Assembly: GCA_013298845.1 (NCBI GenBank)
Contig: JAAFJN010000019.1
Coordinates: forward strand, 28,143-92,142
Source: Chitinophagales bacterium
GTDB lineage: Bacteria > Bacteroidota > Bacteroidia > Chitinophagales > Saprospiraceae
Direction: 5' to 3'
DNA length: 64,000 nucleotides
Shown: positions 24,574 through 33,741 of the stretch, one piece after another
Position numbering within the stretch: the first letter of the stretch is position 1
Layout of the letters: the number at the start of each line of letters is the position of its first letter
The notes under the pieces: model-generated
Seen by the model: the letters and a program-made list of their open reading frames with translations, nothing else
Told to the model about the DNA's origin: nothing
Database searches by the model: none
Made by a program: the position numbers and the translations under genes

Positions 24574-25143
24574 ATGATCAACGTTTTACGCCAGCACATC
24601 ACGAACCGGCTCGGAGATGATATTCAGAACCTGGACCAGGTGCTTTTGGCATTTAAACCCATAAAAGCCAAAAGAAACGAACACTTGTTACGGCAGGGTG
24701 ATACTTGTAAATACGTTTATTTTATCGCAAAAGGTTGTTTGCAAGTGTACGTGTACGACAATGACTTTAACGAAAGCACCCGCGATATTGTCACGGAGGA
24801 CAACTGGTGTTCCGATTTGTTGAGTTTTGGCAGCGGCAACCCCTCCTCCGAAAACATCCGGGCGGTGGAGCCTTGCGAACTGTTTGCCGTCGACCGGGAA
24901 AACTTTCAAAAAATGACCGAAACCATTCCGCAATTTGACAAAGTGTACAAACAAATTCTGGAAGCCTCTTACGCCAATTCCGTTTACCGGATCAATACGC
25001 TGGTGTCGCTAACTGCCCTGGAACGCATCAAATGGTTAATGGAGTACCGGCCCACCCTGATGACGCGTTTGTCCAGCAAACTCATCGCCTCTTATTTGGG
25101 TATTCACAAAGACGTGTACAGCCGACTCAAGGCCAAACTCTAA
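24574..25143 (+). CDS. Crp/Fnr family transcriptional regulator
   Basis: A 189-residue cytoplasmic regulator. The cyclic-nucleotide-binding-type beta-roll spans about 25-120 (LLRQGDTCKYVYFIAKG, and FAVDRENF). A helix follows (about 120-150), and a short helix-turn-helix region at the C-terminus ends SKLIASYLGIHKDVYSRLKAKL in two parts. The nucleotide-binding signature is degenerate, as in most Bacteroidota members, so its effector is unknown. In this phylum such regulators are often linked to small redox or DoxX-type membrane genes, as here with the gene 76 bases downstream, which is its likeliest target. Confidence 0.9.
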   Translation: MINVLRQHITNRLGDDIQNLDQVLLAFKPIKAKRNEHLLRQGDTCKYVYFIAKGCLQVYVYDNDFNESTRDIVTEDNWCSDLLSFGSGNPSSENIRAVEPCELFAVDRENFQKMTETIPQFDKVYKQILEASYANSVYRINTLVSLTALERIKWLMEYRPTLMTRLSSKLIASYLGIHKDVYSRLKAKL

Positions 25144-25219
25144 AACGTAGACTTTTATCATCGTTCACGGATGGAGATTGACGGAATTTTGCCCCGTCAT
25201 TCACTAAACATTGTTGAAC

Positions 25220-25639
25220 ATGGATAAAATTTTAAACGCCGGGAAGTACATTTTTCCCCTTTCATTTTTATTGTACGTTGGCTTGCACCTCGGAAAACCC
25301 GAAGTAGGGGCCTCATTTGTGCCTGATTACATTCCGTTCCCGTATTTCTGGAATTACTTTACGTTGGTTTGTATCGTGCTGTTTATTGTCAGCGCGGTTA
25401 TCGGGAAATACGACAAACTAGCCTATACTTTGATGGCGTTATACGTTATTTTAATGGGACTGTTGGTGCATTTGCCCCGAGCAATGGGCAACGATATCGG
25501 CATTGACCCCATGACCGCCGATGCAGCCCGGGAGCAGGAACTCGAAATGGTTAATTTTTTCAGAAATATAATGGTAACGGGTGCTTTGTTGGCTTTCGCC
25601 AAATACGTGGCCAAAGACCAGCGGATGATTGGAGGTTAA
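25220..25639 (+). CDS. DoxX-like four-helix membrane protein
   Basis: A 139-residue integral membrane protein from ATG 25220 (the frame opens at TTG 25211). Four hydrophobic segments (about 8-24, 41-62, 68-88, 112-132) and the loop LVHLPRAMG match the DoxX-like family, members of which are linked to quinone or thiosulfate redox chemistry and stress responses. The paired Crp-type regulator upstream is a common arrangement. No catalytic residues can be named. The gene is followed two bases later by a REP pair. Confidence 0.8.
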   Translation: MDKILNAGKYIFPLSFLLYVGLHLGKPEVGASFVPDYIPFPYFWNYFTLVCIVLFIVSAVIGKYDKLAYTLMALYVILMGLLVHLPRAMGNDIGIDPMTADAAREQELEMVNFFRNIMVTGALLAFAKYVAKDQRMIGG

Positions 25640-25640
25640 G

Positions 25641-25740
25641 TACAGCCGAACCCCGTTCGGCTACGATTGAGCACATAATTTCCGAAGAAGTAATTACCGT
25701 GATGCCCTCCGTAGCGTGAGCCGAACGGGGTTCGGCTGTA
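25641..25740. repeat. inverted pair of REP hairpins (REPIN-like)
   Basis: Left unit TACAGCCGAACCCCGTTCGG plus CTAC (25641-25664) and right unit (25711-25740) are inverted copies; each contains its own hairpin, AGCCGAAC and GTTCGGCT around two or three bases. They fill the gap between convergent genes and could also stop transcription from both sides. Confidence 0.75.
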
Positions 25741-25741
25741 C

Positions 25742-26185
25742 CTACTCCGTACTTCTTTTGGAGTCCAATTCCTCAAATTCGGCGTATTCGGTGTCTTTGG
25801 AGGCATTTACCTGCGAAGGGTCAAAGGAACCAAATCCCCAGGTTGTACCAAAACTTTGTTGCATTTTGGTGATTTGGTTCATGCCCAAAGCACCCAATAC
25901 CCAACCCATTGAGATAAACGGCAACAATAAAGCCGCCACAATAACGGATAATATGCCCCGGATGGGATTGCGAACAATCATCCCCCAATACCGTTGGAGC
26001 GAACCCGTCACCACACGCCAGTTGATGAGCAACGCCAGCAGAATAAAAACCGGGGTGGCGTACCATAATTTGAAGTATAACCAATTGAGGAAAAAAAACA
26101 GCCCCACCATCACCAAGCCGGTGATGATAAGACAACCAAGGCCATTCGTTGGGCTAGAGGGTTTATTACCTGAAACGTGAAGCAT
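25742..26185 (-). CDS. small membrane protein of unknown function
   Basis: A 147-residue protein with three or four hydrophobic segments (about 17-36, 42-56, 76-98) and a polar C-terminal tail of about 45 residues rich in Asp, Glu and Ser. No family recognised. It is the last gene of a five-gene minus-strand run, six bases after the EVE-domain gene, and its stop abuts the REP pair. Its association with an envelope-type operon (DUF4292, SPOR-OmpA) suggests a role at the inner membrane, which is inference. Confidence 0.75.
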   Translation of the reverse strand: MLHVSGNKPSSPTNGLGCLIITGLVMVGLFFFLNWLYFKLWYATPVFILLALLINWRVVTGSLQRYWGMIVRNPIRGILSVIVAALLLPFISMGWVLGALGMNQITKMQQSFGTTWGFGSFDPSQVNASKDTEYAEFEELDSKRSTE

Positions 26186-26191
26186 ATTGCA

Positions 26192-26605
26192 CTAAATGGT
26201 TGTTTTGCAAAGGTCTAAAATAATAAAAAATTCGTCGGAACTAACGGGCATTACCGAAAGCCGCGGGTTGCGCACCAACCCCAGTTGATCCAACATGGGA
26301 TGTTGTTTAATGGTCGCGAGGGTTAAAGGCTCCTGAACGGCCTTGTAGGGTTGCAATTCTACCACCGACCAGTCGCCTTTTTCGGCGGTTGGGTCCGGGT
26401 AATACTCTTTGGATACTTTTGCAATTCCCACCACGGCCAACCCTTCGTTGCTGTGGTAAAACAGGCATAAATCGCCTTCTTTCATCGCCCTAAGGTTGTT
26501 GCGGGCCTGGTAATTCCGAACGCCATCCCAACGGGTAACTCCGTCGCGCACCAGATCATCGTAACTAAACACAAATGGCTCAGACTTTACTAACCAATAA
26601 TTCAT
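26192..26605 (-). CDS. EVE domain protein
   Basis: A 137-residue soluble protein covering one EVE domain, a PUA-like fold that binds modified bases in nucleic acids. The motifs WLVKSEP at the start, WDGVRNYQARN at about 27-37 and the strand pattern DLCLFYHSN are typical of the family (human THYN1 type). Bacterial members are thought to read modified cytosine or RNA bases. Its start overlaps the stop of the OmpA-type gene by ATGA, so translation is coupled. Such genes sit in many unrelated operons, so the context need not be functional. Confidence 0.93.
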   Translation of the reverse strand: MNYWLVKSEPFVFSYDDLVRDGVTRWDGVRNYQARNNLRAMKEGDLCLFYHSNEGLAVVGIAKVSKEYYPDPTAEKGDWSVVELQPYKAVQEPLTLATIKQHPMLDQLGLVRNPRLSVMPVSSDEFFIILDLCKTTI

Positions 26606-27300
26606 TGTTGTTGTTGTTTGTATTTCATCATTACCCGATTATTCCACTGTTGGTTTTGCGGCAACTCCTTACCCTGGGCGTCGCGGTTGGGGTACCACGG
26701 CTCCGATTCGCCGTACGATTCCACAAACAACCTGATTGCATTAACGCCTTTATTGATAAAATAGTTGCGCACCGCGCGGGCACGTTGACTGGATAATTCC
26801 ATGTTGTCTTCGGCGGCACCTTTATTATCGGTAAAACCCATAATAATCAATTCTTTTTTCGCGTCGGATTTTAGTTCGGCGTATACTTTATCCAGTATTT
26901 TACGGTCTCGCTCGTCAAAAACAGATTTTGCATCGTCAAAAAAAACAATGTAAATAGGACCGGGCAACTCATCGGGGGCTTGCGCAAAACCCGAAGTATA
27001 GCCGCAATTGCGCTCCGACAAGGCTTCTTCCACGGCCATATCAATAATGACGGGACGCGGAAAACCACGGTCAATCAATTGTTCCTGAATGGATTCGGCC
27101 TCCTGGCGGGTGTAATAGTACCCGATAAAATATTGCCACAAGCCACCGGCGGTGTGGTTGACCGTAACCCCTTCGATGCCCCGGTCAACAAATTCACTGG
27201 CGGGAACCGAATCGGCGTAGGCCGCAATTTGAATTTTAAAATCCTGAGCCGATACGGTAAAAACGAATACCAAAAACAGACCCGAAAAAAAACATTTCAT
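26602..27300 (-). CDS. SPOR-like and OmpA domain envelope protein
   Basis: A 232-residue exported protein with a signal peptide (about 1-18, ending VSAQ). Residues about 20-90 resemble a SPOR domain (FKIQIAAYADSV, then a repeat ending GFPRPVIIDM), which binds denuded glycan strands. Residues about 115-228 are an OmpA-like peptidoglycan-binding domain (MGFTDNKG, NMELSSQRARAVRNYF, NNRVMM). The protein therefore probably anchors the outer membrane to the cell wall. It lies 12 bases after the DUF4292 gene and overlaps the EVE gene. The two wall-binding domains in one short protein are the notable feature. Confidence 0.88.
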   Translation of the reverse strand: MKCFFSGLFLVFVFTVSAQDFKIQIAAYADSVPASEFVDRGIEGVTVNHTAGGLWQYFIGYYYTRQEAESIQEQLIDRGFPRPVIIDMAVEEALSERNCGYTSGFAQAPDELPGPIYIVFFDDAKSVFDERDRKILDKVYAELKSDAKKELIIMGFTDNKGAAEDNMELSSQRARAVRNYFINKGVNAIRLFVESYGESEPWYPNRDAQGKELPQNQQWNNRVMMKYKQQQQ

Positions 27301-27312
27301 GGGGCAAATGTA

Positions 27313-28122
27313 TTAATTTTTAGAGTAGTGATCGGGGATTTCAAATTTATACGACGGTTTGGTATTTACCTGTACGTCGTCCATTTCAATGTCTACCCCC
27401 ATCCGCCCCTGCTCGGGACTAACGGCATTGACGCGGCGGTGCAGCGAAAACATACCGGTCATTTGCGGCACTTTTTGGTGGCGATCAAAATCGAGGCGCA
27501 CCGTGGTATTGTCCGCTTTTTTGACAAAAGTTTCTCCTTTTAACAAAAAAGAACCTTCTTCAATGCGGTATTCACCCGAAAAAACACCCATATTGGTGAC
27601 CAAACGGTGTAATTCCTGGTTAATATCGCTTTTGGTATCGCCCGATTTAAACGGAATGGCGGGTAAACCCAACAAGGTATTTTGCAACAATTGAAAAACA
27701 TCACCTTCGGGCAAGGCAAACTGTCGGCGCAGGGTTTCCAAACCATCGGCCTGGTATGACTTTTCGAGGCGATTGAGCACAAACACCGAATCTTTGGTCA
27801 CCAGAACGCGCAGGGCTTCCAAACCAAATTTTTTGGCGTTCATCCAAATGATGCTGTCGCGAATCCAAATGATATTGGCGCTGGCCGAAATAGCCATGCC
27901 GTCACCTTCGCTAAAAACCTTGGCGCGGGCGGTGATGGATTGTACCTCCTGCATTTCGTTTTGGCGATTTTGCAGTTTTTTTTGCAAAAAATCCACCGAA
28001 CGCACTTCGGTTGCGGGTCTTGGCGGACCGTCGGCGGCGGATTTGCCGGAACAACCTTTTTGGTAAGCGGCGGTGGTGGCCAACCAAAGTACGGTGGCTA
28101 CTAAGTATACGGTGTGTTTCAT
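27313..28122 (-). CDS. DUF4292 protein (LolA/lipoprotein-type, outer-membrane)
   Basis: A 269-residue exported protein; a hydrophobic N-terminus runs to about residue 20 and is followed by KGCSGK, a possible but non-ideal lipobox. The region after about 50 (QSITARAKVFSEGDGMAISASANIIWIRDSIIWMN) is typical of DUF4292, a Bacteroidota family related in fold to LolA/LolB lipoprotein carriers. It would work in the periplasm or inner face of the outer membrane. It starts one base after the YrdC-like gene stop and 12 bases before the SPOR-OmpA gene, a tight operon. Confidence 0.88.
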   Translation of the reverse strand: MKHTVYLVATVLWLATTAAYQKGCSGKSAADGPPRPATEVRSVDFLQKKLQNRQNEMQEVQSITARAKVFSEGDGMAISASANIIWIRDSIIWMNAKKFGLEALRVLVTKDSVFVLNRLEKSYQADGLETLRRQFALPEGDVFQLLQNTLLGLPAIPFKSGDTKSDINQELHRLVTNMGVFSGEYRIEEGSFLLKGETFVKKADNTTVRLDFDRHQKVPQMTGMFSLHRRVNAVSPEQGRMGVDIEMDDVQVNTKPSYKFEIPDHYSKN

Positions 28123-28123
28123 T

Positions 28124-28696
28124 TTATTCCCGGATAAATTCTAATTCCTGAAATTGATCCAACCGAGCCAACGGTGAAGGCTCATTTGTACGTTTATCAT
28201 CTTGCCGGTGTTTTACCACGTAATCGGCGCTGCCCAAAATACTGCTGCTTACGCCGCCAAAATTAGCCGGATGGGGCGCACCGTGCATGGCGGCAATGGT
28301 AGAAACGATGGGGCCACCGGCAATGTCAATTAAGGTAGCGCAAAATTCGTCGTTGGTAAAGCGAATGGCCACGGTACCATCTTCGGCGCAAACATTTTGG
28401 GACAACCCGCCTTTGAGTGTGTACACCAAAGTAAAGGGTCGGTGGTGCAGTGCCAGCAGCGTTTCAATGCGGGGTGGTATCTCCTCGACGAGGCTTTTGA
28501 GCATGTCAATACTGTTGACCAGTACCACAAGTCCTTCGGTGTCGGGGATGTTTTTAATGGATCTAATGGCCTGAACGGCGGCAGAGTTGGTGGCATCACA
28601 ACCCAAAGCCCAAACGGTATCCGTGGGATAACAAATGATTTTACCCGCCTTTATCATGGCTCCAATCTCATTTATGTCGTCTCTTAGCAAGAACAT
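28124..28696 (-). CDS. Sua5/YciO/YrdC family protein (threonylcarbamoyl-AMP synthase-like)
   Basis: A 190-residue YrdC-like protein. The start is set at ATG 28696 (MFLLRDDINE); the frame is open to 28798 but family members begin near this point. Family motifs: KAGKIICYPTDTVWALGCDA at about 15-34, the KNIPDTEGLVVLV segment where the usual KxR of Sua5 is expected but is not conserved, and IRFTNDEFC. The role would be making threonylcarbamoyl-adenylate for the tRNA t6A modification, or the less defined YciO role. It heads the five-gene minus-strand operon; a -7 box lies only three bases upstream. Confidence 0.88.
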   Translation of the reverse strand: MFLLRDDINEIGAMIKAGKIICYPTDTVWALGCDATNSAAVQAIRSIKNIPDTEGLVVLVNSIDMLKSLVEEIPPRIETLLALHHRPFTLVYTLKGGLSQNVCAEDGTVAIRFTNDEFCATLIDIAGGPIVSTIAAMHGAPHPANFGGVSSSILGSADYVVKHRQDDKRTNEPSPLARLDQFQELEFIRE

Positions 28697-28699
28697 TTC

Positions 28700-28707
28700 C
28701 AAATTTA
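28700..28707 (-). promoter_or_regulatory. -7 promoter box (TAAATTTG on minus strand)
   Basis: TAnnTTTG on the minus strand only three bases from ATG 28696. If used, the transcript would be leaderless or start inside the gene, so the true start could be a little downstream or the box fortuitous. Confidence 0.35.
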
Positions 28708-28871
28708 TTTTATTAGTACAACAGAATTGATGTATTTTTGAACGGCAAAAGTCCAACTTTTTTTCGATTACATCAAAATTTAGCCAATTTAGGTGCAAAA
28801 TTTGACATTTTTATGCTTAATCCATCCATGAATAATAGCAAACAGCATTCCTGCTCAAACCATAATCTATT

Positions 28872-31151
28872 ATGCTACACAAAAACACAATAACAACCTG
28901 CGGAATAATCACAGTATTGTTCTTCTGCCTTTGCTCTTTATCTCTTTCCGCCCGGCACATTATCGGGGGCGAGGTAACGTATGAATGTTTGGGCGTATCT
29001 ACGGTGGACCCAACGGCCAATACCTATTTTGTCACCATGAAGATTTTTCGCGATTGTGACCCTACTACCGGGGGCGCCTTCTTCGATGATCCAGCCATTA
29101 TTGGTATTTATCGCGGCTCCATCAACGATAATTATCTGGAACAAACGTTATTTGTCAACGTATTATCCATCACCAATATCATCCCCGACACGCCCCAGTG
29201 TATTCAAAACGTACCTTACGCGTGCGTGGAAGAAGGTATTTACACCTTTACCATTGACCTGCCACGGCTTACCAACGAAAGTTATTACATTATCTATCAA
29301 CGATGTTGCCGAAATAACAGCATTATTAACATTTATAACCCCGAAGACATTGGGGCTACTTATTACGTTGAACTGACCCCGGTGGCGCAGGCCGCCTGCA
29401 ACAACACCCCGGTGTACAACGAATTTCCGCCCATTATTATTTGTAAAGGTGTCCCACTGGTGTTTGACCATTCGGCCATTGACATGGATGGCGATCAACT
29501 GGTGTACAGTTTTTGTGCCCCTGAAAACGGCGGCGGCATGGGTTTTAGCGGCGACCCCTGCGAAGAGATTGTGCCCAACCCGCCCTGCGGTCCGCCATTT
29601 ATCCCGGTGCCGTTTATTCAGCCCCAGTATTCGCCGGGAAACCCGATGGGTGGCAACCCCCAAATTACAATTAACCCGGTAACGGGGGTTATTGAGGGCA
29701 CGCCCGACAAAGTGGGTCGTTTTGTGGTGGGTGTTTGTGTGGATGAATACCGCAACGGCGTCAAATTTTCCACGGTTAAACGCGATTTTCAGTTCAATGT
29801 AACCGATTGTGACCCTACGGTTTTGGCCCAAATTGACGGTGGCGATACCTTGTTTTTTTCACAGGGCGCTTATTACCTGAGTACCTGCGGCGGTAAAGAA
29901 TTATACATCGAAAATAAAAGTATCGACATCAACTATATCGAGACGTTCGAGTGGCGGTTTAATTTGTTGGGAACACCTTATTTTAACAACTCGGACTGGA
30001 GTCCAACCATTAATTTCCCCGAATCGGGGCGGTATTTGGGTCAATTGTTGCTTAACCCCGACGCGGGAATTTGTTCCGATACGGCCAATATTATCGTGGA
30101 TATTTACCCCGAAGTATTCGCCAATTTTTCGTTTGTGTACGATACCTGCGTGGCCGGGCCGGTGTCTTTCACCGATTTAAGCCTTTCCGAAACGGGTATT
30201 GAAACGTGGCAATGGCAGTTTGGGGTGGCCAATGGTATTGCCTCAGCGCAAAACCCGGAGTTTACCTACGGCATTCCCGGTGAATTTCCGGTTCGGTTAA
30301 AAGTAATTGATAAAAACCTCTGCGAAGACGTTATTAATAAAACCATCACGTATTACCCCGCTCCGCCGTACGTTATTATTCAACCCAACAAATACGACGG
30401 TTGCATTCCGGCCGATATGCTATTCACCAACCTGTCCAGCCCCATTGACAGCACTTACGATATAAAATGGTATTTTGGTGATGGTACCGAATCGGAAGGG
30501 ATTATCAGTCCCAGCCATACGTACAACGAAGCGGGAGTATTTGACGTAAAAGTGGAAATTACGTCGCCGTTGGGTTGTTTTGTTTCTGACTCATTTCCCA
30601 GTTTGATCAAAACCTACGAGCCGCCGGTGGCCAATTTTTCGTTTACGCCCGAATCACCCGATGTACTGAACCCCACCGTTAATTTCACCGATTTATCCAC
30701 CGATGCCGAACGTTGGTTTTGGAAATTTGACCGTTTCACGACCACCAACCAACAAAACCCGACGTTTGTATTCCCCGACACGGGCCTCATGCGGATTTTA
30801 TTGGTGGTTACCCACCCGGAGGGCTGCAAAGATTCGATGGTGCAATTTATTGACGTTAAACCCGTTATCACCTGGTTCATGCCCAATGCCTTTACGCCCA
30901 ACGGCGACGGTGTCAACGACGGATTTTTTGGAAAAGGACTAATGCGCGGTGCCACTAACTTTAACATGAGCATCTGGAATCGTTGGGGAGAGCAGGTTTT
31001 TGAAACCAATGACCCCACTGAAGAATGGACGGGGCGTGCGCAACAAACAGGCGGCATGTCACCCGCCGGTGTGTATGTATATATGGTGTCGTTTATGGGG
31101 CCACGGGGCGAAAAATTTGAATACAAAGGATACGCCACGTTGGTACGATAG
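28872..31151 (+). CDS. PKD-repeat surface protein with T9SS type B sorting domain (tandem copy 1)
   Basis: A 759-residue exported protein, signal peptide about 1-26 (LSLSARH). The N-terminal third (about 27-315), opening HIIGGEVTYECLG and holding paired cysteines (RCCRNNS, CAPENGG, GDPCEEI), is a domain often seen in large Bacteroidota surface proteins. PKD-type immunoglobulin folds follow (about 405-665; SFTDLSLSE, WYFGDGTES, WFWKFDRF). The final ~90 residues are the gliding-motility/T9SS type B sorting domain (MPNAFTPNGDGVND, then IWNRWGEQVF, GVYVYMV). It is homologous throughout to the next gene, 141 bases downstream. Confidence 0.93.
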   Translation: MLHKNTITTCGIITVLFFCLCSLSLSARHIIGGEVTYECLGVSTVDPTANTYFVTMKIFRDCDPTTGGAFFDDPAIIGIYRGSINDNYLEQTLFVNVLSITNIIPDTPQCIQNVPYACVEEGIYTFTIDLPRLTNESYYIIYQRCCRNNSIINIYNPEDIGATYYVELTPVAQAACNNTPVYNEFPPIIICKGVPLVFDHSAIDMDGDQLVYSFCAPENGGGMGFSGDPCEEIVPNPPCGPPFIPVPFIQPQYSPGNPMGGNPQITINPVTGVIEGTPDKVGRFVVGVCVDEYRNGVKFSTVKRDFQFNVTDCDPTVLAQIDGGDTLFFSQGAYYLSTCGGKELYIENKSIDINYIETFEWRFNLLGTPYFNNSDWSPTINFPESGRYLGQLLLNPDAGICSDTANIIVDIYPEVFANFSFVYDTCVAGPVSFTDLSLSETGIETWQWQFGVANGIASAQNPEFTYGIPGEFPVRLKVIDKNLCEDVINKTITYYPAPPYVIIQPNKYDGCIPADMLFTNLSSPIDSTYDIKWYFGDGTESEGIISPSHTYNEAGVFDVKVEITSPLGCFVSDSFPSLIKTYEPPVANFSFTPESPDVLNPTVNFTDLSTDAERWFWKFDRFTTTNQQNPTFVFPDTGLMRILLVVTHPEGCKDSMVQFIDVKPVITWFMPNAFTPNGDGVNDGFFGKGLMRGATNFNMSIWNRWGEQVFETNDPTEEWTGRAQQTGGMSPAGVYVYMVSFMGPRGEKFEYKGYATLVR

Positions 31152-31225
31152 CGATTTTGACCTGAATTTTACGAGCGACGGGCAGCCATCTGCTACCGAC
31201 AGCCGTCATTTTATTTTGAATAACT

Positions 31226-31233
31226 TACATTTG
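31226..31233 (+). promoter_or_regulatory. -7 promoter box (TACATTTG)
   Basis: TAnnTTTG match 59 bases before ATG 31293, suggesting the second PKD gene has its own promoter rather than relying on read-through. Confidence 0.45.
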
Positions 31234-31292
31234 CCCGTTCAACGCAACATAACGAGCCTGATTTTGTTTGGGCATCAATTAAGACTTGACCA

Positions 31293-33557
31293 ATGATAAA
31301 ATATTTGCGAATCACTCTTTTCCTCATAACGGGCCTCATTGCGCCCCATATCTCCTTTGCCAAACACATTATTGGCGGCGAAGTCACGTATGAATGCCTG
31401 GGTCCGGCCTCCGGTGGCCAAAACTACCGCATTACCATGCGCATTTACCGCGACTGTGACCCAACCACCGGTGGTGCTGATTTTGATAACCCGGCGTATT
31501 TTTCCATTTATCGGGGTACCGAAAACAACAATAGCCGTTTTAGTACCTTGCAGGTGCCATATCAGGGCGATTTCCGAATTATTCCCGACACCCCGGCTTG
31601 TATCAAAAACGTACCTTTTGTTTGCGTGGAACAGGCCACGTACGTTTTTGAGGTGGTGTTACCCGTATCCGCAAGCGACAGTTATTTTATCGTGTACCAG
31701 CGTTGCTGCCGCAACAACAGTATCGTAAATATCTACGATCCCGAGTCTGTGGGGGCTACTTACGCCGTCGAAATTACGCCGAATGCGCAGACATTTTGCA
31801 ATGATTCGCCCACTTTTTCGGAATTTCCGCCCATTATCATCTGTAAAGATGCGCCCCTGATTTTCGATCACTCCGCCACCGATGTCAACGGTGATCAACT
31901 TGTATATTCGTTTTGTGCCCCCGAAGTAGGCGGTGGCCCAATCCTGACCAACCCGGGTTATACGGAATGCGAAGGTGCGCAGCCACAACCGCCCTGCGCG
32001 CCCCCGTTCGCCCCCGTTCCGTTTATTCAACCCCAATATTCGCCGGGCAATCCGATGGGCGGCAACCCACAAATTACCATTAACCCCGTTACCGGTGTCA
32101 TTACCGGGATTCCCAATAAAGTAGGTCGTTTTGTGGTGGGTGTATGCGTGGATGAATACAAAGCCGGGGTTAAATTATCCACAATCAAACGCGATTTTCA
32201 GTTTAATGTAACCGATTGTGATCCTTCGGTACTCGCCCTCATTGACGGTGGTGATTCACTCGTTTACACCCAAACCGGGTACTACATGAGTTCGTGCGGG
32301 CAGCAAAACTTATTTATCCAAAACAACAGCGTTGACCAGCAATTTATCACGGAATTTGAATGGCGGTTCAACCTGAATGGCACGCCTTACGTGAACAACA
32401 GCGATTGGAGTCCAACGATCCAATTCCCCGAACCAGATCGTTATTTGGGGCAATTATTGCTGAATCCCGGCAAAGAATGCGCCGATACCGCCAATATCAT
32501 CGTGGATATTTTTCCCGGTGTAAACGCCGATTTCTCTTACGAATATGATACCTGCGTGGCGGGTCCGGTGGCATTTACCAATTTAACCCAAGCCGAAATC
32601 CCCATTAAAAGTTACGCCTGGAGTTTTGGGGTGCCCAATGGCACTTCGGACGAAGAAAATCCCGAATATACTTATCTGATTCCGGGCGAACACCCCGTGC
32701 GATTGATCGCCACGGATTCTAACAATTGCCGGGACGTTATTGTAAAACCCATTCAATATTTACCGGCACCGCAGTTTATCATCATACAGCCCAGTAGTTT
32801 TATCGGATGTTCACCGGGAATCATCACGTTTAATAACTTATCGGTCCCGATTGATTCGACGTATAATATTGTGTGGCACTTTGGCACCGGAGACTCCATT
32901 GTAAACGTGATTAGTCCCACGTATACCTACATTGAACCGGGATTATACACGGTGAGCGTTGCCATTACTTCGCCCATTGGGTGTTTTGCATCCGACACAT
33001 TTACGAACTTGATTCGGGTGGTCCCTTCCCCGACGGCGGACTTTTCGTACAACCCCGAAAAAGTGAGCAATATTGCCCCCACTGTTACCTTCACCGATAA
33101 CTCGAAGGATGCCGACCGCTGGTTTTGGCAATTTGACCGCTTTGGTACGTCCAATCAAATCAACCCGGTCTTTACCTTCCCCGATACCGGCCTGATGCGG
33201 GTATTATTGGTGGTAACGCACCCGGAAGGTTGTAAAGACACCCTCGTTAAATTCATTGACGTTGTCCCGGAAATTACCTGGTTTATGCCCAATGCTTTTA
33301 CGCCCAACGGCGACGGGGTCAACGACGGATTTTTAGGCAAAGGTTTTTTGGAGGGTATGCAAAACTTCAACATGACGATTTGGAACCGTTGGGGCGAACT
33401 GGTATTTGAAACCAGCAACCCATCGGAGTCCTGGAGCGGCCGCGCCCAACAAAATGGCGGCATGTCGCCCGCTGGCGTGTACGTCTATATGGTCAGTTTT
33501 ACCGGCCCACGAGGACAAAAATTTGAGTATCGGGGGTACGCAACGCTGGTACGGTAG
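31293..33557 (+). CDS. PKD-repeat surface protein with T9SS type B sorting domain (tandem copy 2)
   Basis: A 754-residue paralog of the preceding protein with the same order: signal peptide (about 1-23), HIIGGEVTYECLG domain, PKD folds and the T9SS type B domain (MPNAFTPNGDGVND, IWNRWGELVF). The halves nearest the ends are the most similar; the middle PKD segments have diverged more (for example WHFGTGDS against WYFGDGTE). Such proteins are likely surface adhesins or filaments exported by T9SS. The stop codon is followed three bases later by an 11-unit heptanucleotide array. Recent tandem duplication is inferred. Confidence 0.93.
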   Translation: MIKYLRITLFLITGLIAPHISFAKHIIGGEVTYECLGPASGGQNYRITMRIYRDCDPTTGGADFDNPAYFSIYRGTENNNSRFSTLQVPYQGDFRIIPDTPACIKNVPFVCVEQATYVFEVVLPVSASDSYFIVYQRCCRNNSIVNIYDPESVGATYAVEITPNAQTFCNDSPTFSEFPPIIICKDAPLIFDHSATDVNGDQLVYSFCAPEVGGGPILTNPGYTECEGAQPQPPCAPPFAPVPFIQPQYSPGNPMGGNPQITINPVTGVITGIPNKVGRFVVGVCVDEYKAGVKLSTIKRDFQFNVTDCDPSVLALIDGGDSLVYTQTGYYMSSCGQQNLFIQNNSVDQQFITEFEWRFNLNGTPYVNNSDWSPTIQFPEPDRYLGQLLLNPGKECADTANIIVDIFPGVNADFSYEYDTCVAGPVAFTNLTQAEIPIKSYAWSFGVPNGTSDEENPEYTYLIPGEHPVRLIATDSNNCRDVIVKPIQYLPAPQFIIIQPSSFIGCSPGIITFNNLSVPIDSTYNIVWHFGTGDSIVNVISPTYTYIEPGLYTVSVAITSPIGCFASDTFTNLIRVVPSPTADFSYNPEKVSNIAPTVTFTDNSKDADRWFWQFDRFGTSNQINPVFTFPDTGLMRVLLVVTHPEGCKDTLVKFIDVVPEITWFMPNAFTPNGDGVNDGFLGKGFLEGMQNFNMTIWNRWGELVFETSNPSESWSGRAQQNGGMSPAGVYVYMVSFTGPRGQKFEYRGYATLVR

Positions 33558-33560
33558 TTA

Positions 33561-33637
33561 GTGAAGAGTGAAGAGTGAAGAGTGAAAAGTGAAAAGTGAA
33601 GAGTGAAGAGTGAAGAGTGAAGAGTGAAGAGTGAAGA
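33561..33637. repeat. heptanucleotide array, 11 units of GTGAARA
   Basis: Eleven uninterrupted units of GTGAAGA or GTGAAAA in the order A A A B B A A A A A A (A = GTGAAGA). It begins three bases after the stop of the second PKD gene. Confidence 0.92.
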
Positions 33638-33741
33638 GTGGAATTTTTTTAAAAAAATTGAAAATAAACACTTTACGCTTAGAATTTCTTAGTTTACTTA
33701 CTCCCTTAGTTTTGAAAATGAGTACGCTACGACGGGCAAAC

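Noticed and set aside
29163..29831. 222-codon minus-strand frame inside the first PKD gene
   Set aside because: Shadow of the plus-strand coding region.
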